NCBI GenBank assembly: GCA_016713305.1
Contig: JADJPK010000018.1
Span: 1-64,000, forward strand
Source: Betaproteobacteria bacterium
Lineage (GTDB): Bacteria > Pseudomonadota > Gammaproteobacteria > Burkholderiales > Ga0077523
Reading direction: 5' to 3'
Length of the DNA stretch: 64,000 bases
The position numbers were made by a program, and so were the translations under genes. Below are positions 53,039 to 63,631 of this stretch, piece after piece (within the stretch, counting starts at the first letter, position 1; every line of letters starts with the position of its first letter). The notes beneath the pieces were generated by a model that worked only from the letters and a program-made list of their open reading frames with translations, was not told where the DNA came from and searched no databases.

Positions 53039-53491
53039 TCAGTTCGGGTTCTCGCCTGGCCGCGCCGACTTGCGGGTCGCGTGTTCGTCCTGCAGCTTCT
53101 GTTCCGCGCGGATCTCGTTGCGCAGTTCACGGTCCGCATGCCGCTCCGCCAGCACGTCGAAGGCTTGTTCGCGCCGTGAGGCTTCCGCCCAGAACGTGCG
53201 GGCCGATTCCCACAGGCTCTCGTGCCTGGCGACCTCGCTGGCCTGCGCCTCGAGGGCGGTCTGGATCCGTGAGAGGAAAGCCTGGAATTCGCGCAGACGG
53301 TGCGATGCCGCTCCCTGCGCCATCACCTGCTGCTGCTGTGCGCGGTACTCCGCGAGATACCGCTCGAGTTCGCCGAGCTTCGCACGCGCAGCCTCGAGAC
53401 GCTGCGCATGACCGCGCACCGCGGCGGCCGCATCTTCGGTCTTGCGATGCAGGACGGCTCTGACGGGCTCGAGCGGAAAACCTCGCGCCAT
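53039..53491 (-). CDS. fliJ: Flagellar export chaperone/stalk protein FliJ
   Basis: A 150-residue coiled-coil protein that fits into the FliI hexamer like the stalk of an ATP synthase. Almost all is helical: RKTEDAAAAVRGHAQRLEAA, RAKLGELERYLAEYRAQQQQ and SRREQAFDVLAERHADRELR. Sequence conservation in this family is low, so the call relies on length, coiled coil and position after fliI. It starts four bases after the restored fliI stop. Confidence 0.85.
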   Translation of the reverse strand: MARGFPLEPVRAVLHRKTEDAAAAVRGHAQRLEAARAKLGELERYLAEYRAQQQQVMAQGAASHRLREFQAFLSRIQTALEAQASEVARHESLWESARTFWAEASRREQAFDVLAERHADRELRNEIRAEQKLQDEHATRKSARPGENPN

Positions 53492-53494
53492 CAC

Positions 53495-54904
53495 TCAGGC
53501 GCCGAACCGTTGCTCAGCAGCCCGGAGAGCGCCATGCGGCTGATGTCATACGGTGAACGCTCGCGGATGTCCTGCCGCAGGTAAGCGAACAGCGACTCCC
53601 GCAACCGGAGTGCCTCGTCGACAACCGGATCTGCGCCTCGCACGTAGGCCCCCTACATTGATGAGATCGCGGCTGCGGCGATAGGCCGAATACAGTTGCT
53701 TGAAGCGCCTCACCCCGGCCATGTCGCCGTCTTCCACGATCTCGGTCATCGCGCGGCTGATGGAGGCTTCGATGTCGATGGCCGGGTAGTGTCCCTGATC
53801 GGCCAGATCGCGCGACAGCACCACGTGACCGTCGAGGATCGCGCGGGCGCTGTCCGCGATCGGGTCCTGCTGATCGTCGCCCTCGGCGAGCACCGTGTAG
53901 AACGCCGTGATGGACCCTTCACCCGCGTCGCCGTTGCCTGCCCGCTCGACGAGTTGCGGCAGCTTGGCGAAGACGGAGGGTGTGTAGCCCTTTGTGGCGG
54001 GGGGTTCGCCGATGGCGAGCGAGATCTCGCGCTGGGCCATGGCATAGCGGGTGAGGGAGTCCATGATGAGCAGCACATGCTTGCCTTCCGCGCGGAAGTG
54101 CTCAGCGATCGCCGTGGCATAGGCCGCGCCGTGCAGCCGCAACAGAGGCGGGCTGTCCGCCGGCGCGGCCACCACCACCGACCGCGCCAGACCTTCCTCG
54201 CCCAGGATGTTCTCGATGAATTCCTTGACCTCGCGGCCACGTTCTCCGATGAGGCCGACCACCACGACGTCGGCCTCGGTGTACCGCGCCATCATGCCCA
54301 GCAGCACACTCTTGCCCACCCCGCTCCCCGCGAACAGCCCGAGACGCTGCCCCCTGCCGACGGTCAACAGACCGTTGATGGCCCGCACTCCCACGTCCAG
54401 AACCTCGTGAATGGGCAACCGCTCGAGCGGGTTGATGGGCCGGCTGTAGAGTGGCACCTGACGATCGAACGACACCGGCCCGCGGTCGTCCAGGGGACGG
54501 CCCGTGCCGTCGAGAACCCGCCCCAGCAATCCCCAGCCGACACCGACCTGGCGGGCCCGGTCTTCCGCGCGACGGCGGGGGATGTAGTCGATGCCCAACC
54601 TGGGGATCTGCACCGCCCCCGACTCCACGGGCACGACCAGCGCCCCCGGCTCGAGGCCATAGACGTCGGTCGCGGGCATGAGGAAGAGCCGGTCGCCGGA
54701 GAATCCGACCACCTCCGCATCGACACGCTGGCCGGTCGGCGCGATGACGAAGCACGAGTTGCCGACCGGCAACTTGAGCCCCACGGCCTCCATGACAAGT
54801 CCCGCGACCCGGGTGAGGCGTCCGCTGACCGTCCAGGGGGCCACCTGGGAGGAGGCGCTGTGGCAGTCCTGAAAGAATTTCTGCCACCGCCGCAGACGGC
54901 TCAT
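53495..54904 (-). CDS. fliI: Flagellum-specific ATPase FliI, frameshifted
   Basis: A 469-residue ATPase that energises flagellar export. Walker A is [15 protein letters not shown] and Walker [31 protein letters not shown] and [20 protein letters not shown] are family motifs. Near 53650 an extra G in a run of five shifts the frame. The other frame gives [40 protein letters not shown] and stops at 53495, restoring the normal end just before fliJ. The gene should be functional, and the shift is a homopolymer error. Confidence 0.94.
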
Positions 54905-54911
54905 GGCCGGG

Positions 54912-55697
54912 TCACAGGTTCAGGTCGAGCCACGCGTCGTCGCGCCCCAGGCTCGCCACGATGCGCCGCCACCGGTTGTCGAGCGTCGCGTCGATCTCCG
55001 TGGTGGCGTTCTGGAACTTGCAGCTTCCGCGTTCCAGCCGGGCATCCTCCATGAGAACCCAGTTCGCGGCCGCCATTTCGGCGTCCTCCGCCACCACGGC
55101 GCGCACGATGGCGGCGTCTGCCGGATGAAGAATCAGCCGCGGGCCATCGCCCAGTTCCGGGAAGGTCTTGGTCGCATCGCGGATCACCGCCAGCACCAGT
55201 TCCGGCTTGACCCGCAGCGACTGCCGGACGATCTGCTTGGCAAGTTCCAGCGAGAGGGAAAGGACATCGTTGGCGACCCCTTGTTCCAGGTCTTCGGCCA
55301 GCGTGTTCAGCCGCGCCAGCACCGAACGGATCTGCTGGACATCGTCCGCCGCCTGCCGCAGCCCTTCGGCATGTCCCTGATCGAATCCGGCTTTCTTCGC
55401 TTCCGCGCGCAACCGTTCGGCCTCCGCCCTGGCCTGCGCCAGCGGATCAGGAGCTTCCGCCACCTGCTTCGCCACAGAAGCTGCAGGCAGGGGCGACGGA
55501 GCGGCGGCCTTCGAAACAGATGCAACGACCGACGACGTTGCCGCCGCGGTCGCGTTGCGTTCGGCCTCCGCCTGCTGGCGACGCACGGCGAGCGGCGGCT
55601 TCGTGGATTTCACCGGCGGCCGGGACTGCAGATCCCCCGGCTTCCACGCCTCCACGCGAACCGGGTCGTCGGGCCGGATGACGCGATTATTCGACAA
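54912..55697 (-). CDS. fliH: Flagellar assembly protein FliH
   Basis: A 261-residue negative regulator and partner of FliI. The C-terminal FliH domain contains [40 protein letters not shown] and [20 protein letters not shown]. The middle is a helical Ala/Glu-rich stretch ([20 protein letters not shown]) with the GxxxG-like pattern. The start appears to be TTG 55697, which overlaps the end of fliG; this start is uncertain. fliI begins eight bases after its stop. Confidence 0.9.
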   Translation of the reverse strand: MSNNRVIRPDDPVRVEAWKPGDLQSRPPVKSTKPPLAVRRQQAEAERNATAAATSSVVASVSKAAAPSPLPAASVAKQVAEAPDPLAQARAEAERLRAEAKKAGFDQGHAEGLRQAADDVQQIRSVLARLNTLAEDLEQGVANDVLSLSLELAKQIVRQSLRVKPELVLAVIRDATKTFPELGDGPRLILHPADAAIVRAVVAEDAEMAAANWVLMEDARLERGSCKFQNATTEIDATLDNRWRRIVASLGRDDAWLDLNL

Positions 55698-56688
55698 GTC
55701 CCTCGTCTCCGCCCTTGCTGCCCATCACGATCTGACCTTCGTCCGCGAGACGCCTGACGATCTTGAGGATCTCCTTCTGCTCCGACTCGACCTCGGACAG
55801 GCGCACAGGCCCTTTCGCCTCGAGATCTTCCCGAAGCATCTCGGCCGCTCGCGACGACATGTTCTTGAAGATCTTCTCCTTGAGAGGCTCGGACGTGCCC
55901 TTGAGCGCCACCACGAGCGTCTCGGACTGCACTTCCCGCAGCAGCAGCTGGATGCTGCGGTCGTCGAGCTCCAGCAGATTCTCGAAGACGAACATCTTGT
56001 CCTGGATCTTCTGCGCGAGATCCGCGTCGGATTCCTTGATGAATTCCGTGATGGACGTCTCGTACTGTCCGCCCATGAAATTGAGGATCTCCGCCGCGAC
56101 GTCCACCCCGCCCATGGAACTCTTCTTCAGCCGTTCGCCCCCGTGAGAAGCTGCGTGGAGGACCTCGTTCAGATCGCGCAGAGCGGAAGGCTGCACGCCC
56201 TCGAGCGTGGCGATGCGAAGCATCACGTCGTTGCGTTGCCGCTCCGTGAACGACTTGAGGATATCGCTCGCCTGGTCGGCATCCAGATGCACGAGGATGG
56301 TGGCGATGATCTGGGGATGTTCGTTCTTGATGAGCTCCGCGACCGATCCGGCGTCCATCCACTTGAGACTTTCGATGCCGGCGTTGTCGTTGTTGCTGAG
56401 AATGCGGTCGATGAGCGCGCCTGCCTTGTCGGTGCCCAGCGCCTTGGTGAGCACGTTCCGGATGTATTCGTCCGAATCGGTATGTATGCCGTCCTGCCGC
56501 TCGGACTCCAGGCGGAAGTCCGTCAGGACCGTCTCGAGCCGCTCGCGCGGGATGCTGCTGATCTTGGCCATTTCCATGCCGAGCTTCTGCACCTCCTTCG
56601 GGCCGAGGTACTTGAAGACTTCGATGGAGGCTTCCTCGCCCAGGGTCATCAGCAGCACGGCCGCGCGATTGACGCCGTCGTCACTCAT
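55687..56688 (-). CDS. fliG: Flagellar motor switch protein FliG
   Basis: A 333-residue C-ring protein that engages the stator. Key parts are VNRAAVLLMTLGEEASIEVF, KYLGPKEVQKLGMEMAKISS, the armadillo middle with EHPQIIATILVHLDADQASD (EHPQ motif), and the C-terminal torque helix region with DDRSIQLLLREVQSETLVVA and MSSRAAEMLREDLEAKGPVR. Its start overlaps the end of fliF. Confidence 0.96.
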   Translation of the reverse strand: MSDDGVNRAAVLLMTLGEEASIEVFKYLGPKEVQKLGMEMAKISSIPRERLETVLTDFRLESERQDGIHTDSDEYIRNVLTKALGTDKAGALIDRILSNNDNAGIESLKWMDAGSVAELIKNEHPQIIATILVHLDADQASDILKSFTERQRNDVMLRIATLEGVQPSALRDLNEVLHAASHGGERLKKSSMGGVDVAAEILNFMGGQYETSITEFIKESDADLAQKIQDKMFVFENLLELDDRSIQLLLREVQSETLVVALKGTSEPLKEKIFKNMSSRAAEMLREDLEAKGPVRLSEVESEQKEILKIVRRLADEGQIVMGSKGGDEGLVE

Positions 56689-58361
56689 CCTTCGTCACCC
56701 AGCTCCTGATGATCTGCGCCACCAGGCGCGGATTGTCGCGTGCGATCTCGCGTGCGAGCCGCAGATTGCGCTCGTACTCCGTTTCCTCGTGCGGCGCCGC
56801 CTGCGTGGCTTCCGCACCTTCGCCGGTCCGGGCGGCGGCTCCTTCGGCCGTCTCCTCGCCCCCCACCGCCGGTCCGCCCTCGGGCACGGGCTCCGGCGGC
56901 CGGCTCAGGCGGATCACGTCGCGCACGGCGGACCGGACCATGAGCAGCATCGCCAGGACCAGCCCGGCCACCAGCAGCCACTTGGCCGCGTCGATGGCGA
57001 ACGGCAGGTTGCCCGGATCCTTCCAGAACGGAATGTCTTCGGTCTCGAAGGCCGGCCGGAACGCCGCGTTGACCACATTGAGCGTATCGCCGCGGTCCTT
57101 GTCGAAGCCCATCGCCTCGCGCACGAGCGTCTGGATCTGCACCATCTCCTTGTCGTCGTAAGGGACGAACTTGGAGGCGCCGTTGTCGATGACCTTCTTG
57201 TGATTCACGACCACGGCCACGGACAGCCGCTTGACCGAGCCCACCTCGGACTTGGTGTGGCGGATCGTCTTGTCCAGCTCGAAGTTGACCTTGTTGTCCT
57301 TCTGCGACGTGGTGGCCATGGGCACGGTCGCGCCCGCCGGCTGCCCCGACGGGCCGCCCGGGGGTGCCGACACCAGCGGCGCCGATGCGGCGCCCGGAGG
57401 TGTGTTCGAGAGTGCACCCGGCACGCCCTGCGGCGGTTGCGGCGTCTGGCTGTTCGATTCGACGAGTTGCTGGCTGCGCATCGCCTGGTCTTTCGGATCG
57501 CTGTTGGGGCGATACGTCTCGGAAGTCTGCTCGACCTCCGAGAAATCCAGGCTTGCCGCGACCTGGGCGCGCACGTTGTCCGGTCCGGTGATGGGGCGGA
57601 GGATCGTCTCGATCTTGCGGGCGATGTCGTCTTCGATCTGATGCAGGGAACTTGAGCTGGGACCGATCGAGACCGGCCACGCCCATGTCCTCGCTCGGGC
57701 CGGACAGGAGCTTCCCGGACTGGTCGACCACCGTGACCTGTCTCGGGGAAAGCTCGGGAACGCTCGAAGCGACGAGGTGGACGATGCCACTCACCTGCGC
57801 GGCATCGAGCACGCGCCCGGCATGCAGCGTGAGCAGGACCGACGCGCTGGGCTTCTGGTTTTCCCGCAGGAACACCGTGGGGCGAGGAATGGCCAGGTGC
57901 ACCCGCGCGTCCTGCACCTCGCGCATGGACCGGATCGTCTGGCCGAGTTCCCCTTCCAGTCCGCGCTGGTAGTTCACCTGCTCGACGAACTGGCTGGTGC
58001 CGAACTTCTGCTTCTCGAGGACTTCGAAGCCGACGCCGCCACCCTTGGGCAAGCCCTGGCTCGCAAGCGTGAGACGGGTGCGGTAGACCACGTCCGAGGG
58101 GACTTCGATGACCGTTCCGTCCCCGCTGATGCGATAGGGGACGTTCATCTGCGACAGCTGGGCGATGATGGCACCGCCGTCCTTGTCCGAGACGTTGGAG
58201 AACAGGATCTTGTAACTGGGCGCGGATGCGAAGACTGCGATGGCGATCGCGACGGCGATCAGCGCAGGGACACCGATCAGGATCGCGAGCTTGCGGGCGT
58301 TGCTGAGCTGGCTGAAACCCCGCCGCAACGCGTCTAGGGTTTCACGAGGAGCCTGGGCCAC
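56681..58361 (-). CDS. fliF: Flagellar MS-ring protein FliF, frameshifted
   Basis: About 560 residues, forming the MS ring. Transmembrane 1 is LAILIGVPALIAVAIAIAVF; ring-building motifs include YKILFSNVSDKDGGAIIAQL and VEQVNYQRGLEGELGQTIRS, followed by ARVHLAIPRPTVFLRENQKP. The frame breaks near 57650, and the second frame runs from QIEDDIARKIETILRPITGP through FELDKTIRHTKSEVGSVKRL to transmembrane 2 (WLLVAGLVLAMLLMVRSAV) and the FliG-binding end EIARDNPRLVAQIIRSWVTK. The break is a one-base error. Confidence 0.95.
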
Positions 58362-58379
58362 CGGTGCGAGACCTCAAGC

Positions 58380-58697
58380 TCAGACTTGCATGCTCATGAT
58401 TTCCTGATACGCCGAGACGAGGCGGTTGCGCACCTGGACCATGGTCTGGAAGGAAAGGCTGGCCTTCTGCAACTGGACCATGACGTCCTGGAGATTGACG
58501 TTGGGATCGTTGGCATCGAACGACTGCTGGAGGTTGGCCGCCTCCTGCTGGGCGGCATTCACCTGGTCGAGCGATGCCTTGAGGAGGTCGGCAAAATTTG
58601 CCGCCCCCCCGGCAGGCGTTGCCGCGTCCTGGCCTGCCGCCTGTGCAGCCGCCTGACGCAGTTCGCCGAGTAGTTGGTCGATTCCCTGTGTGTTCAT
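58380..58697 (-). CDS. fliE: Flagellar hook-basal body complex protein FliE
   Basis: A 105-residue adaptor between MS ring and rod. The C-terminal signature VMVQLQKASLSFQTMVQVRN with KLVSAYQEIMSMQV-type ending is present, and ANFADLLKASLDQVNAAQQE precedes it. A sigma-54-type promoter lies about 63 bases upstream (58760-58775). fliF follows after 18 bases. Confidence 0.94.
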   Translation of the reverse strand: MNTQGIDQLLGELRQAAAQAAGQDAATPAGGAANFADLLKASLDQVNAAQQEAANLQQSFDANDPNVNLQDVMVQLQKASLSFQTMVQVRNRLVSAYQEIMSMQV

Positions 58698-58759
58698 AGT
58701 GCTCGCGGGCGCGGACCGGATGCCGGAGGGCAGCCGTTCGCGTCGAGGACCTTCTCCGT

Positions 58760-58775
58760 TGCAAAGCCCATGCCG
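58760..58775 (-). promoter_or_regulatory. Sigma-54 promoter upstream of fliE
   Basis: On the minus strand CGGCATG-GGCT-TTGCA has the -24 GG and -12 GC exactly ten bases apart, matching the consensus YTGGCACG-N4-TTGCA at most positions. The encoded FlrC-type activator next door is the obvious partner. It overlaps the end of that activator gene by a few bases before fliE. Confidence 0.7.
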
Positions 58776-58776
58776 G

Positions 58777-60169
58777 CTACATGTCGGCGGTGTCGTCCTG
58801 CGTTCCGCCGGAGGGGATGGCGAACCCCTCCTGACGGTACTGCTGCAGCTTGTACCGCAGCGTGCGCTCGGCCATGCCCAGTCGCTCCGCAGCTGCCCGC
58901 CTCACTCCCCCGGCCGCTGCAAGCGTTTCCAGGATATGCCGGCGTTCCAGGGTTCGCATGTCTTCGTTCTGCGGTTCCGGACGTCCTCCGCCCGATTCCC
59001 GCGACGGGCCCGCGGAATCCTTCGGCAAGGCCAGATGCTGCACGTCGATCACGCGTGCGGGCGCGAGAATCATCGCCCGCTGCAACACGTTTTCAAGCTC
59101 CCGGATGTTACCGGGCCACCCATAGGCGGTCAACGCAGCTTCGGCCGCGGCGGTGAGCGTGCAGGCCTCGTGTCTTCCGGGCGTGATTCCGCGCGCAAGC
59201 AGGCGGCGAGCAAGAGGGACGATGTCCGCCTTGCGGCTGCGCAGCGGCACGTTGTGCAGCGGAAATACGTTCAGCCGGTAGTACAGATCCTCCCGGAACC
59301 TCCCTGCCCGGACCTCGGCCGCCATGTCGCGATTGGAGGTGGCGAGAACGCGGATATCCAAGGGGACAGGCTTGCGTCCGCCCACGCGCTCCACCTCCCT
59401 CTCCTGCAGCACTCGCAGGAGCTTCGCCTGCAATGCGAGAGGCATTTCGGAGATCTCGTCCAGCAGCAGCGTTCCGCCCTGCGCCTGCTCGAACTTGCCG
59501 GGCGTCGCGGCAGCGGCCCCGGTGAAAGCTCCCTTCTCGAACCCGAACAGGGTGGACTCCAGCAGGTTGTCGGGAATGGCCGCGCAATTGATGGCCACGA
59601 AAGGGCTGGCCGCCCGCGCGGACAGGCGATGGATCGCCCGCGCGAGTACCTCCTTGCCGGTGCCGCTCTCGCCCGTGATCAGAACGGTGGCGTCGGTGCC
59701 GGCCACGCGCCGGGCGAGTTCCAGGGACTTCGCGGGACGCGGGATCCTCCCGCGATCACGTCGCCGTGCTCGCCGAACGTCGCGGGTAGCATGTGACGGA
59801 CGATCTGCGCGAGCAGGACTTCCGGCTCGAACGGCTTGGTGATGTAGTTGCAGGCGCCGTCCCGCATCGCCGCCACGGCGCGGTCGATCATGCCGTACGC
59901 CGTCATCAGGAGCACCGGCAGATAGGGCTGCCGCTGCTTCACCTCCACCAGCAGCCGATGGCCATCCATCGGTTTCATCTGCACGTCGGTCACGACCATG
60001 CCGACCCGTTGGCGGTCCAGATGCCGCAGCGCGGATTCCCCGTCCACGGCTTCTATCACGTCGTAGCCGGCCAGACGGACGGTGTCGACGAGGGCCTCCC
60101 GCAACGCCGGATCGTCCTCGACGATCAGGATCGGCAGCGGCCTTCCTGCCTTGTCCCGGGCACGTTCAT
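58777..60169 (-). CDS. flrC: Sigma-54-dependent flagellar response regulator (FlrC/FleR-like), frameshifted
   Basis: A receiver, AAA+ and Fis-type HTH regulator of about 463 residues. ATG 60169 overlaps the kinase stop and reads [10 protein letters not shown] before a break near 60145. The receiver frame then has [16 protein letters not shown], phosphoacceptor Asp in [12 protein letters not shown] and Lys in [10 protein letters not shown] second break near 59740 leads to Walker [21 protein letters not shown], the sigma-54 contact motif KGAFTGAAA, Walker [11 protein letters not shown] and a C-terminal HTH ([20 protein letters not shown]). It activates flagellar middle/late genes with sigma-54. 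Confidence 0.92.
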
Positions 60170-61350
60170 GGCTGCACCTCCTCCGGTACCGGCCCCAGCA
60201 GCGGAAGACGGATCACGAAGTCGCTGCCCTGTCCGGGATCCGACTCCACGTCGGCGTCACCGCCGTGGGCATTGGCCACACTGCGAACGATCGCCAGTCC
60301 CAGGCCGGTACCCTCCTGACGGGTCGTGAAGAACGGCTCGAACACGCGCCGACGCACCTCGGGTTCCATTCCTCGCCCTGTGTCGATGACATGAATGCGG
60401 ATTTCCTGTTTCACCGTCTCCGCCGATAGCGTGACGGTCCCTCCCTCCGGTGTCGCCTGCATCGCATTCTCCAGGAGGTTGAGCAGCGCACCCGCGAGGG
60501 CCTTGCGGTCTCCCCGCACCTGCCGCGCAGCGGCATCGCCCAGGACGCGAAAGCTCACCCCCCGGGCCTGCAACTGCGGCTCGATGGTCTGCGACACGTC
60601 GGCCAGCACCTCGCCGACATCGACCGCCTCGTCCGCGGCAGGCTGCCCGCGCACGAACTGCAGCATGTCCTGGATCATGCGCTCCAGATGGCGCAATCGC
60701 TCGCGAACGCGTTCGCTGAAGCGCTGACGGTCGGCCTCGGACAGGTCCGACCGCGCAAGATTGGCCGTATGCAGCAGCGCCGTGGCGAGCGGCGTGCGCA
60801 GCTGGTGGGCCAGGCCCGCGGCCATTTCGCCCATCGCCGACAGCCGTTTGTGATGCTCGAGCTGATGGCGCAGCTTCACCGCATCGGTGACGTCGTTCAG
60901 CAGGAGAATCCGTCCGCCCGAGGCGTCCAGCGGGCTTTCGGAAACGGTGAGCCGGCGGGCGCCCTTGGGTGCGACGAGCGTCCACTCCTGCGCACCGGGG
61001 GTCGCGACCAGTCTTGCGGACGCGACCGCCGCCCATCGCTGCCCCGCCAGTTCATCGCCCAGCCACGCGCGTGCTGCGGGATTGGCCTCGATCACCCTGC
61101 CCTCGCCATCCAGAACCACGACGCCGCCCGGCAGCGCATCGAGCAGCAGGCGCAGGCGCTCCGACAGCGCTTCCTTCTCCAGGAACTGGCGTTTCAGTTC
61201 ACCGTTGGCGACCGCAAGCTCCCCCGCCAGACGGTCGACGCGCGCCTGCAGGTCCGCATAGGCCGACGCGAGCTGCGTCGACGCCTGGTTGAACAGCGAG
61301 AACGCTGCCTCGAGTTCGCGCGGATCGAGCGGTGGAACGCTTTCGGTCAC
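60166..61350 (-). CDS. flrB: Flagellar sensor histidine kinase (FlrB/FleS-like)
   Basis: A 394-residue soluble kinase with no transmembrane segment, as is usual for FlrB/FleS. An N-terminal coiled coil is followed by a PAS domain (GGVVVLDGEGRVIEANPAAR), the H box MGEMAAGLAHQLRTPLATAL with the phosphorylated His, and N, G1 and G2 boxes (ALLNLLENAMQATPEGGTVT, IDTGRGMEPEVRRR, TGLGLAIVRSV). Its stop overlaps the start of the response regulator. The assignment follows from location next to fliE and the AHQLRTPL H-box common to this group. Confidence 0.9.
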   Translation of the reverse strand: MTESVPPLDPRELEAAFSLFNQASTQLASAYADLQARVDRLAGELAVANGELKRQFLEKEALSERLRLLLDALPGGVVVLDGEGRVIEANPAARAWLGDELAGQRWAAVASARLVATPGAQEWTLVAPKGARRLTVSESPLDASGGRILLLNDVTDAVKLRHQLEHHKRLSAMGEMAAGLAHQLRTPLATALLHTANLARSDLSEADRQRFSERVRERLRHLERMIQDMLQFVRGQPAADEAVDVGEVLADVSQTIEPQLQARGVSFRVLGDAAARQVRGDRKALAGALLNLLENAMQATPEGGTVTLSAETVKQEIRIHVIDTGRGMEPEVRRRVFEPFFTTRQEGTGLGLAIVRSVANAHGGDADVESDPGQGSDFVIRLPLLGPVPEEVQP

Positions 61351-61636
61351 GGCAGCGGCGACGCTTCGTCTCGCGGTTGCATGGCCGCATTATGCTCGCG
61401 TGATCGCGATTTCGGGAGCGGCGCCGCGCCCCGTCCGGCGAGCTCTCCACGCCTCGCCGGCGGGCATGGACGCGAGCGGCGCATCCGCACGCATCTCCTT
61501 TGCGCGGGACGCCGGCGCAGCGCGTTCGGCACCCTTCCGCCCGGGTTTGACACTCGCCTGGGCGGGTGCTAAAAGAAGCCGGACCCGGAACGCGCGGGCA
61601 TGGACCTTCAGCCGTCGCTGTCGCATAGAAGATTCG

Positions 61637-62169
61637 ATGAAATCGATCCTGCTGTTGCTGGTGTGCGCCACCGCCCTGACGGAGGTCGGTTGCGCTCGCG
61701 TGAACAAGATCGTCAACAAGACTGCCGGCGCAACGGCCATGCTGCTTCCCACCCGGGACAGCGAGGTTCGCGGCACCATGAAATTCCAGCAGCGGGCAGA
61801 CGTGGTGTTCATTACAGGCACGGTGACAGGCCTGACCCCCGGTCCGCACGGGCTCCACATTCACGAGAAGGGTGACTGCACCGCCCCGGACGGCAGCAGC
61901 GCCGGTCCACACTTCAACCCGCACGGCAGCCCTCACGGCGCGCCGACGGATGCGGGCCACCACGGCGGTGACTTGGGCAATATCGTGGCCAACGAAGAAG
62001 GCACGGCCGATTTCACGCTGGAGTCGCGCGACATCACGCTTGGCACGGAGCCGCACAGCATCATCGGACGGGCGGTGATCGTGCACGCCGATCCGGACGA
62101 CCTCAAGTCGCAGCCGGCAGGGCAGGCGGGGCAAGGCTCGCGTGCGGTCTCGTCAGCAAGGATCCCTGA
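61637..62169 (+). CDS. sodC: Cu/Zn superoxide dismutase, lipoprotein-like, frameshifted end
   Basis: A periplasmic superoxide dismutase of about 177 residues. The signal MKSILLLLVCATALTEVGCA ends in a possible lipobox. Copper and zinc ligands appear in GPHGLHIHEKGDCTAPDGSS, AGPHFNPHGSPHGAPTDAGH and HHGGDLGNI, and the last copper His in AVIVHADPDD. Near 62130 the frame must shift by one base to give ARLACGLVSKDP, the expected end with the disulfide Cys and the electrostatic loop, and a stop at 62167-62169. The gene is divergent from the flagellar kinase gene, with about 286 bases between. Confidence 0.9.
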
Positions 62170-62190
62170 GGCCTCTCGCGTGGCCTGCGA

Positions 62191-62894
62191 TTGATTCCCT
62201 GGCTGCGGCCCGGCGATCCGTTCCCCCCGTCACCCAGGCCCTAGAGCGGCCCAATGGGCTGCTCGCGGCCGGCGGCAATCTTTCCGTGGACTCCCTCCTC
62301 GGGCCTATCGCCAGGGAATCTTCCCTGGTTTCCGAAGGGGAACCGCTCTGTGGTGGAGCCCCGACCCCGCATGGTCCTGTTCCCCGAGGAATTCAATCCT
62401 CCCGCTCTCTCGGCAAGACTCTGCGCAACCCGCCACTACACCGTGCGCGCGGACACGCATTCCGCGCCGTGATGGAAGGCTGCGGCCGCCCTAGGCCGGG
62501 CAGTCATGGCACGTGGATCACCGCCCGGATGATCGATGCGTACTGCGAACTGCACGACGCGGGGTGGGCGCACAGCGTCGAGACCTGGATGGACGGCGAA
62601 CTGGCGGGCGGCCTGTACGGGGTCGCGATCGGTCACGTGTTCTTCGGCGAGTCCATGTTCGCGCGGGTGACGGACGCCTCGAAGATCGCATTCGCGCCCA
62701 CCTGGTCGCCTACATGCGTGAACGCGGGTTTCGGCATGATCGATTGCCAGATGGCGACGGAGCACCTCGCGTCGCTCGGCGCGCGCGAAATACCCCGGCG
62801 GGAATTTTCGGCCCGGCTCGCAACCTTGGTAAACTCGTCTGATTCGCGGCCGGCTCCGTGGCCGCTGCTTGCCCCGCACGAGGGCGCCCGATGA
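62191..62894 (+). CDS. aat: Leucyl/phenylalanyl-tRNA--protein transferase Aat, frameshifted several times
   Basis: An enzyme that adds Leu or Phe to N-terminal Lys or Arg for N-degron turnover. A TTG at 62191 gives [12 protein letters not shown], the canonical start, and is in a different frame from [20 protein letters not shown]. Further frames give [18 protein letters not shown] and [40 protein letters not shown] and [20 protein letters not shown] follow. At least four single-base shifts occur, near 62225, 62300, 62345-62480 and 62705. Joined length is near 235, normal. The stop overlaps the bpt start. Confidence 0.87.
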
Positions 62895-63631
62895 CCCAGT
62901 TGAACGACCTGCCCTTTTCGGTACTGCAGTTCTACGCCACGGCGCCGTATCCGTGCAGTTACCTGGCGGACCGGCTCGCGCGTTCGCAGGTCGCCACGCC
63001 CAGTCACGCGATCGACACGCACGTCTACAGCGAACTCGTGCGCGCCGGCTTCCGCCGCAGCGGAGCATTCACCTACCGTCCCTATTGCGACAGGTGCCGC
63101 GCCTGCGTGCCGGTTCGCATCCTGGTAGATCAGTTCAAGCCCAATCGCGCGCAGCGACGGACTGCGACCCGGCATGCCAATCTCGAAGCGCGACTTCTCG
63201 AACTCAAGTACAGCGCCGAGCACTATGCGTTGTATCTGCGGTACCAGTCCGCCCGCCATTTCGGCGGCGGAATGGATCACGACTCCCGCGAGCAGTACCG
63301 GCACTTCCTGCTCCAGAGCAACGTGCGCTCGAACCTCGTGGAATTCCGCGAGAACGGCACGTTGCGCATGGTGAGCATCATCGACCGCCTCGAGGACGGA
63401 ATCTCCTCGGTGTACACGTTCTTCGAGCCCGATCTGCCGCAGTCGAGCTTCGGCACCTTCAACGTGCTCTGGCAACTGCAGATGTGCCGGAGACTCGGCC
63501 TGCCTCACCTGTACCTCGGCTACTGGATCGGCGAAAGCCGCAAGATGGCCTACAAGGTGAATTTCCGGCCCATCGAAGGACTCGTCGACGGCCAGTGGCA
63601 GCTCCTGCCGGACAGCCCTTCCGAGCCATGA
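62891..63631 (+). CDS. bpt: Aspartate/glutamate leucyltransferase Bpt (ATE1-type)
   Basis: A 246-residue enzyme that transfers Leu to N-terminal Asp or Glu. The N-terminal domain has the four-Cys pattern: [16 protein letters not shown], and [18 protein letters not shown]. The C-terminal GNAT-like domain includes [20 protein letters not shown] and [23 protein letters not shown] 62891 overlaps the aat stop (ATGA), the usual aat-bpt arrangement, so both N-degron enzymes are made together. Its own stop overlaps the next start. Confidence 0.94.
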   Translation: MTQLNDLPFSVLQFYATAPYPCSYLADRLARSQVATPSHAIDTHVYSELVRAGFRRSGAFTYRPYCDRCRACVPVRILVDQFKPNRAQRRTATRHANLEARLLELKYSAEHYALYLRYQSARHFGGGMDHDSREQYRHFLLQSNVRSNLVEFRENGTLRMVSIIDRLEDGISSVYTFFEPDLPQSSFGTFNVLWQLQMCRRLGLPHLYLGYWIGESRKMAYKVNFRPIEGLVDGQWQLLPDSPSEP

